10,682 nucleotides of DNA, taken from an uncultured Planctomycetaceae bacterium. Its GTDB lineage: Bacteria > Planctomycetota > Planctomycetia > Pirellulales > Pirellulaceae. The notes under the pieces were generated by a model, which worked only from the letters and a program-made list of their open reading frames with translations, was not told the DNA's origin and did not search any database. The stretch lies in assembly GCA_937967755.1 (NCBI GenBank), contig CALBTA010000103.1, positions 1-10,682 of the forward strand. Direction: 5' to 3'. Of this stretch, positions 6,006 through 10,682 are shown piece by piece. A program made the translations under genes and the position numbers. Within the stretch, counting starts at the first letter, position 1; each line of letters starts with the position of its first letter.

Positions 6006-6212
6006 ATATTTGCCGCAACCGGTCGCTTGTGAAAAACGTCACGAAGTGCATTTCCGTTTTTCCGTGTGAAAATGAATGCGACGTTGCGGGTTAGCCAAAC
6101 CTTCCCTTCCTTTTTCGGGCGATTTTTCCGCCGCCAACACGCCGCGGTTGATTGACCAGCCGTGTCCGGCGGTGAGAATACCATTCCCCAATCAACTTCT
6201 TCATTGATGTTC

Positions 6213-6218
6213 GGGGAG
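6213..6218 (+). promoter_or_regulatory. Shine-Dalgarno site deciding the start of the 99-residue gene
   Basis: GGGGAG at 6213-6218 lies nine bases before the ATG at 6228. The in-frame alternatives at 6162 (GTG) and 6207 (ATG) lack such a site, and the Shine-Dalgarno itself would lie within their coding frame. Confidence 0.65.
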
Positions 6219-6227
6219 CGCGCCGCT

Positions 6228-6527
6228 ATGGATCAACAAAACACCACCCAATCGACAGACGTTCATCAGGTATCGAGCGAAGCTCCGAACACTGATTTGT
6301 GCGCGCTGGCGGAAGAGCAACTCTCTCAAGAGGAAGCCGCTTTCGAAGCGGCCGAAGCACTCGCTTTCTGGTTAAGCGCGCTGCACTGCGTGATCGTCTG
6401 GCGCGACGGCCCGAAGCGGCTTCGCCCCGCCCAACCCGGGATGCGAATCCGAGACGTCCGCGCCGGCGACGATGTCTATTGGGGCGACCAGCGGCGAACC
6501 GTTCGCAGCGTGGCGGTGTACCGGTAG
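6228..6527 (+). CDS. Small hypothetical protein, acidic helix followed by a basic beta-rich tail
   Basis: Not recognised; 99 residues with no signal peptide or membrane span. Residues 1-22 are polar and probably disordered (Gln, Thr, Ser). Residues 24-54 are an acidic, Ala/Glu-rich predicted helix (LAEEQLSQEEAAFEAAEALA). Residues 55-99 look like short beta strands rich in Arg (VIVWRDGPKRL, MRIRDVRAGDDVYWGD, RRTVRSVAVYR), reminiscent of a small SH3-like barrel; that resemblance is only impressionistic. Negative head and positive tail could interact with each other, or the tail could touch nucleic acid. The strong Shine-Dalgarno supports expression from 6228. It is the first of two plus-strand genes, followed after 160 bases by the large secreted protein, with a hairpin between them. 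Conservation in other planctomycetes would be the main proof that it is a real gene. Confidence 0.6.
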   Translation: MDQQNTTQSTDVHQVSSEAPNTDLCALAEEQLSQEEAAFEAAEALAFWLSALHCVIVWRDGPKRLRPAQPGMRIRDVRAGDDVYWGDQRRTVRSVAVYR

Positions 6528-6531
6528 CAGA

Positions 6532-6559
6532 GTGGGACAATTGTCCTCAATTGTTCTAC
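6532..6559 (+). terminator. Hairpin downstream of the 99-residue gene, same family as the one behind ctpA
   Basis: GTGGGACAATTG (6532-6543) and CAATTGTTCTAC (6548-6559) form a 12-bp RNA stem including two G-U pairs, closed by the loop TCCT. It begins four bases after the stop codon. No T-run follows. The 16-base centre CAATTGTCCTCAATTG is identical to the hairpin behind ctpA, including the loop. Confidence 0.55.
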
Positions 6560-6618
6560 CAAGGGCCAAAACATGGTCCGGCCATTGCTTCTGTGGGGGT
6601 ATTTTTCGGAATTTCGTG

Positions 6619-6624
6619 TACAAT
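6619..6624 (+). promoter_or_regulatory. -10-like box upstream of the large secreted protein gene
   Basis: TACAAT at 6619-6624 matches five of six positions of the sigma70 -10 consensus and sits 64 bases before the ATG at 6688. No clear -35 box lies 16-18 bases upstream, so this is a half-site only. The leader after it is pyrimidine-rich (about 6630-6665). Confidence 0.33.
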
Positions 6625-6676
6625 AGAAGTTCCTACCCTCCCCCTGCCGCGACACATTCTCACCCTACGGATTTTC

Positions 6677-6681
6677 GGGAG
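6677..6681 (+). promoter_or_regulatory. Shine-Dalgarno of the large secreted protein gene
   Basis: GGGAG at 6677-6681 lies six bases before the ATG at 6688, ideal spacing. It fixes the start of the long frame that runs off the right edge. Confidence 0.75.
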
Positions 6682-6687
6682 CATTTT

Positions 6688-9600
6688 ATGCCGAGGTTCA
6701 TCCGCGATGGCCTTTTTGCACTCGCAGTTCTTGCGACACTCACTTGCCTTGCCGCGCGTGCCGATGAGGCCGCCGATAAAGAACAGGTGTCGCCCAAGCC
6801 GGTCAGTTTCTATCACGACGTGCGGCCGATCTTTCAGGCGCGATGCACCGGCTGCCATCAGCCGGCCAAAGCTGGCGGCGATTATGTGATGACCGCGTTG
6901 GAAGATTTGCTGCGCGGTGGCGAAAGCGAAGAGCCCGCGGTGGTTGCCGGCGATCCTTCGGCCAGCAATTTGTTGACGATGATCATCCCCGTTGACGGCC
7001 AGGCCGAAATGCCCAAAGGCAAGAAGCCGTTGGCCGACACCGAAGTGGCGTTGATCCGCCGGTGGATCGAAGAGGGCGCGAAGGATGATACACCCGAAGG
7101 CGCGAAGCAGATTTTTTCAGCGCAGAACCCACCGGTCTACGATCGGCCGCCGGTGATTACGTCGATTGATTTTTCGCCCGACGGCAAACTGCTAGCAGTC
7201 GCGGCGTTTCACGAAGTACTGTTGCTCGACGCGGAAACGCACGAGCGCGTGGCGCGGTTGATCGGAACTTCTGAACGGATCGAGTCGGTCAGCTTTTCGC
7301 CCGACAGCGCGCGGCTGGCGGTCGCCGGCGGTTCACCTGCCCGCAGCAGCGAAGTGCAAATTTGGAACGTCGAGAAGCGCGAGTTGCTGCTCTCGGTTTC
7401 AACAACTTACGACACGGCTTACGGCGGAAGCTGGTCGCCCGATGGAAAACTGATCGCCTACGGCTGCGCCGATACTTCCGTGCGCGTCATCGATTCGACA
7501 ACCGGTCAGGAAGTCGCTTACATGGCAGCCCACGATGATTGGGCCCGCGGCACGGTGTTTTCCGGCGACGGCAAAAGCGTCTTCTCGGTCTCGCGTGATC
7601 AAACGGTGAAAATGACCGACGTGGCGACCGAGCGGTTCGTCGGCAACGTCACCACGCACACGCCCGGCATCCTCAAAGGGGGCATGATCGCCATCGCCCG
7701 TCACCCCAAGCGGAACGAACTGCTGGCCGGCGGAGCCGACGGCGCGCCGAAGCTGTTCAAGATGGAAGTGAAAGCCGCGCCCGCCGGCGGCGGAAACCCG
7801 AATCAGATTCGTGAGTACCCGCGCATGACCGGCCGGGTGTTTGACGTGGTGTTCAACGCCGACGGCACACGGGCACTGGCCGGCAGCAGCCTCGACGGCA
7901 AAGGCCAACTGCGTGCTTACGAGACCGACAACGGCAAACAAGTTTGGAATCTCGACCTGGCAGAGAGCGGCATTTACGCCCTGGCGATGGCCCCCGCCGA
8001 TGCGCGACTGGCGATCGCCGGAACCGACGGCAAAATCCGCTACGTCGACCCCGCCAAGGGAACCGTGACCGCGACGTTCCCGGCGGTCGAACTTCGTGAA
8101 GACGCCATGAACAGCGCCAAGTCGCTCGCCGAAGTTCCTTTCGTGCATGACGAAACAATCGCCGACGAGAGGCTGCCGGAAGGGGCGAAACTGGTCGAAC
8201 TGACCGCCATTCCCGCGGCGATCGCAATCACCGACCCGACGCAATACGTTCAAATCGCCCTGACCGCGAAGCTGGCCAGCGACGACACGGTCGACGTGAC
8301 TCGTCTGGCGAAATTCGAAACGCCTGCCGAACTCGGTACAGTCTCCGCCCGCGGGTTGTTCACCGCCAGCGATGATGGCGATGGGAAGATCATCGCGGCC
8401 ATCGGCGGGCAGCGTGTGGAAATTCCTGTTAGTGTCACCGGGCTGAAGGAACCGTTCACGCCTGACTTTATCGTGCATGTGAACCCGGTGGTCAGCCGGC
8501 TGGGCTGCAACTCGGGCACGTGCCACGGTTCGAAGGATGGCCAGGACGGGTTCCAGCTTTCGCTGCGCGGCTACGACGCCATCGCCGACGTCAGGGCGTT
8601 CACCGACGATCTGGCCTCCCGCCGCGCGAACGTCGCCCGGCCCGAAAAAAGCCTGATGCTGCTGAAAGCGACCGCCAGCGTTCCGCACCAGGGCGGGCAA
8701 GTGGTTGTGCCCGACTCGAAGTACTACCGCATCATTCACGATTGGATTGGGGCCGGCGCGGTGCTGAATACCGATGCCCCGCGCGTGGAGTCGATCGAAG
8801 TCTTCCCCAAGAACCCAACGATTCAATCCATCGGCGCCCGCCAACAGGTTCGGGTCGTCGCCAAGTACACCAACGGGGAGATGCGCGACGTGACGCGCGA
8901 AGCGGTCCTGTCCAGCGCCAACACCGAAGTCGCCACGATTGATGACGCGGCGCTGCTCACTTCGATCCGGCGCGGCGAAGCACCTGTGCTGGCCCGTTAC
9001 GAAGGTGCCTACGCGGCGACCACCATCACCGTGATGGGTGACCGCGAAGGGTTCGCCTGGCAGCAACCGGAATCGTGGGGCCGCATCGACGAGTTAACCG
9101 CCGCCAAGTGGCAACGGATGAAGATCGAGCCGAGCGATCTGTGCACTGACGCCGATTTCATCCGCCGGGTTTACCTCGACCTGACCGGTTTGCCCCCCAA
9201 AGTGGAAGACGTAAAAGCGTTCCTCGCCGACGAGCGGGACACGCAAACCAAACGCAACGAGTTGGTCGACAAGCTGGTCGGCAGCGAAGACTACATTGAG
9301 TATTGGACGAACAAGTGGGCCGACCTGCTGCAAGTCAACCGCAAGTTCCTCGGCCCGCAAGGCTCCGCGGCGTTCCGCAAATGGATTCGCGGGGAAGTTG
9401 CCGCGAACACGCCGTACGATGAGTTCGCGACTAAGATCATCACCGCCTCGGGTTCCAACAAGGACAACCCGGCCGCGTCTTACTTCAAGATCACACGCAC
9501 GCCGGTCGACACGATGGAGAACACCACGCACCTATTCCTGGGTGTGCGGTTCAATTGCAACAAGTGCCACGACCACCCGTTCGAGCGCTGGACGCAAGAT

Positions 9601-10682
9601 CAGTACTACGAAACGGCGGCGTACCTCGCTCAGTTCGAACTGAAAGCCGATCCGGCCAGCGGCAAGAACAAGATCGGCGGCACCGCGGTGGAAGGGGCGA
9701 AGCCGTTGTACGAGATCGTCGCCGACAAGAACTCCGGCGAGATCACACACGACCGCACCAATCAGGTGACCGCCCCGATGTTTCCGTTCGATTGCGACTA
9801 CGAAGCACCTGAAAACGCCACACGCCGCCAGCAGTTGGCCGCCTGGCTGACGTCGAAAGACAACCAGTATTTCGCCCGCAGCTACGTCAACCGGTTGTGG
9901 GGTTACATGTTTGGCATCGGCATTATCGAACCGATTGACGACATCCGCGCCGGCAACCCGGCCACCAACCCGGAACTGCTGGACTACCTCACGCAGCAGT
10001 TCCTGGAAAGCGATTTCAACGTGCGGGAAATGCACAAGCTGATCGCCAAGTCGCGCACGTATCAGCTTTCCGTGGCAACGAACCAGTGGAACGCCGACGA
10101 CAGCACCAACTACTCGCACGCCATCGCCCGGCGGCTGCCGGCCGAAGTGCTGTACGATTCGATTTACCGCGTGACCGGTTCGGTCTCGAAAATTAAAGGA
10201 GTCCCCGCCGGCACGCGGGCGGCCGCGATTCCCGACGCCGGAGTGAAACTGCAAGATGGTTTCCTGGGCAACCTGGGACGTCCGGCCCGCGAAAGCGCCT
10301 GCGAATGCGAACGGGCGACCGGGTTGGAACTTGGCCCGGTGATGGCGCTGATCAGCGGACCGACCGTGGCCTCGGCCATCGGCGATGGCGGTAACGAAAT
10401 TGCCAAATTGGTCGCCGCCGAGCAGGACGACACAAAGTTGATCAACGAGATTGTCCTGCGCGTGCTGAACCGCCCGGCGAAGGAGGCCGAAATCAAAACC
10501 AGCATCGAACTGATTGAAGAGTTGCCGATGCTGCACGAGCAACTCACGGCAGAATTGAAAAAGTTCGAAGACCAAATGGCCGAGCGCAACGCGGAAAAAG
10601 AAGCCCAGCGTCAGGCGGCCATCGAAAAAGCGAAAGCCGCGATCGCAGCCTACACCGCCGAGATTGCCGAGCGCGAAAAGCA
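6688..10682 (+). CDS. Secreted PSCyt1-WD40-DUF1549-DUF1553 protein, 3' end beyond the window
   Basis: A continuous frame of 1331 codons runs to the window edge, so the C-terminus is missing. A signal peptide spans residues 1 to about 25 (cleavage near AARA/D). Domains in order: PSCyt1 planctomycete cytochrome C-like domain (about 40-145) with CTGCH at 53-57; a beta-propeller of about seven WD40-like blades (about 155-470; FSPDGKLLAVA, WSPDGKLIAYG); a bacterial Ig-like region (about 503-590); a second cytochrome-like motif GCNSGTCHG (Cys607, Cys612, His613); another Ig-like region (about 700-785); DUF1549/PSCyt2 (about 800-1000) with CNKCHDHPF (Cys957, Cys960, His961); and DUF1553/PSD1 (about 1045-1270) with RESACECERATG. 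From about 1275 it is a Glu/Lys/Ala-rich predicted coiled coil. Such proteins are abundant in planctomycetes, often beside a DUF1501 gene, and are suspected to act on complex carbohydrates or in envelope redox chemistry; the reaction is not established. Confidence 0.93.
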   Translation, partial: MPRFIRDGLFALAVLATLTCLAARADEAADKEQVSPKPVSFYHDVRPIFQARCTGCHQPAKAGGDYVMTALEDLLRGGESEEPAVVAGDPSASNLLTMIIPVDGQAEMPKGKKPLADTEVALIRRWIEEGAKDDTPEGAKQIFSAQNPPVYDRPPVITSIDFSPDGKLLAVAAFHEVLLLDAETHERVARLIGTSERIESVSFSPDSARLAVAGGSPARSSEVQIWNVEKRELLLSVSTTYDTAYGGSWSPDGKLIAYGCADTSVRVIDSTTGQEVAYMAAHDDWARGTVFSGDGKSVFSVSRDQTVKMTDVATERFVGNVTTHTPGILKGGMIAIARHPKRNELLAGGADGAPKLFKMEVKAAPAGGGNPNQIREYPRMTGRVFDVVFNADGTRALAGSSLDGKGQLRAYETDNGKQVWNLDLAESGIYALAMAPADARLAIAGTDGKIRYVDPAKGTVTATFPAVELREDAMNSAKSLAEVPFVHDETIADERLPEGAKLVELTAIPAAIAITDPTQYVQIALTAKLASDDTVDVTRLAKFETPAELGTVSARGLFTASDDGDGKIIAAIGGQRVEIPVSVTGLKEPFTPDFIVHVNPVVSRLGCNSGTCHGSKDGQDGFQLSLRGYDAIADVRAFTDDLASRRANVARPEKSLMLLKATASVPHQGGQVVVPDSKYYRIIHDWIGAGAVLNTDAPRVESIEVFPKNPTIQSIGARQQVRVVAKYTNGEMRDVTREAVLSSANTEVATIDDAALLTSIRRGEAPVLARYEGAYAATTITVMGDREGFAWQQPESWGRIDELTAAKWQRMKIEPSDLCTDADFIRRVYLDLTGLPPKVEDVKAFLADERDTQTKRNELVDKLVGSEDYIEYWTNKWADLLQVNRKFLGPQGSAAFRKWIRGEVAANTPYDEFATKIITASGSNKDNPAASYFKITRTPVDTMENTTHLFLGVRFNCNKCHDHPFERWTQDQYYETAAYLAQFELKADPASGKNKIGGTAVEGAKPLYEIVADKNSGEITHDRTNQVTAPMFPFDCDYEAPENATRRQQLAAWLTSKDNQYFARSYVNRLWGYMFGIGIIEPIDDIRAGNPATNPELLDYLTQQFLESDFNVREMHKLIAKSRTYQLSVATNQWNADDSTNYSHAIARRLPAEVLYDSIYRVTGSVSKIKGVPAGTRAAAIPDAGVKLQDGFLGNLGRPARESACECERATGLELGPVMALISGPTVASAIGDGGNEIAKLVAAEQDDTKLINEIVLRVLNRPAKEAEIKTSIELIEELPMLHEQLTAELKKFEDQMAERNAEKEAQRQAAIEKAKAAIAAYTAEIAEREK

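Larger units (their letters stand above)
5940..6227. other. Divergent intergenic region
   Basis: This 288-base gap separates two divergently transcribed genes. The left third holds the CBS-gene promoter. The middle (about 6005-6130) is AT-richer, with T-runs (6055-6061, 6111-6115, 6123-6127). A TTGACC at 6153-6158 might be a -35 box for the plus-strand gene, but I see no convincing -10 at a proper distance. No open frame here has a ribosome binding site. Confidence 0.5.

Noticed and set aside
6002..6184. A 60-codon minus-strand frame in the divergent intergenic region
   Set aside because: It overlaps the CBS-gene promoter, lacks a ribosome binding site and shows no protein-like features.
7399..9066. 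A 555-codon open frame on the minus strand inside the large secreted protein gene
   Set aside because: It is the antisense shadow of a GC-rich gene with strong third-position bias. The sense frame has recognised domains, a signal peptide and a Shine-Dalgarno. The antisense product is Arg/Gly/His-rich with no motif.
9532..10575. A 347-codon minus-strand frame opposite the DUF1549/DUF1553 part
   Set aside because: Same shadow effect. The sense strand carries CNKCHDHPF and other family motifs, while the antisense product shows no domain.

Overview
The window reads as a chromosomal segment of a planctomycete (phylum Planctomycetota, probably a Pirellula-like lineage; the order is an inference). 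The strongest evidence is the large gene at the right end, whose PSCyt1, DUF1549 (PSCyt2) and DUF1553 (PSD1) domains belong to families vastly expanded in Planctomycetes and relatives. A phosphate-selective-type porin with an N-terminal coiled coil fits a Gram-negative-type envelope. Base composition is moderately GC-rich throughout. No tRNA, rRNA, CRISPR array, phage gene or intact insertion sequence was found.

Layout. Positions 1-409 carry no convincing gene. A porin gene (410-1894, +) converges on a four-gene minus-strand block: an unrecognised alpha-toroid-like envelope protein (1891-3246), a carboxy-terminal processing protease of the S41/CtpA type (3413-4834), a small three-helix membrane protein (5080-5418) and a two-CBS-domain protein (5499-5939). 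The porin and its neighbour share overlapping stop codons in one TTAA. A divergent intergenic region (5940-6227) leads to two plus-strand genes: a 99-residue protein of unknown function (6228-6527) and the multidomain PSCyt1-WD40-DUF1549-DUF1553 protein (6688 to beyond the right edge).

How the genes relate. Most products are envelope or exported proteins: porin, putative lipoprotein, periplasmic protease, membrane protein and secreted cytochrome-like protein. The gaps (about 80-245 bases) and separate promoter candidates suggest individually expressed genes or short transcripts, not one tight operon. No coherent pathway links them.

The most unusual material is non-coding. A 155-base element with near-perfect 17-base terminal inverted repeats (3211-3365) consists of two hairpins with identical arm-to-arm geometry, and one of them supplies the start codon and first residues of the 1891-3246 gene. 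A second hairpin type with the same 16-base core and the same loop lies just downstream of two unrelated genes (3382-3403 and 6532-6559). A dyad-symmetric site overlaps the predicted ctpA promoter. I found no clear multi-gene undescribed system. The three unrecognised proteins and these repeat elements are the parts worth following.
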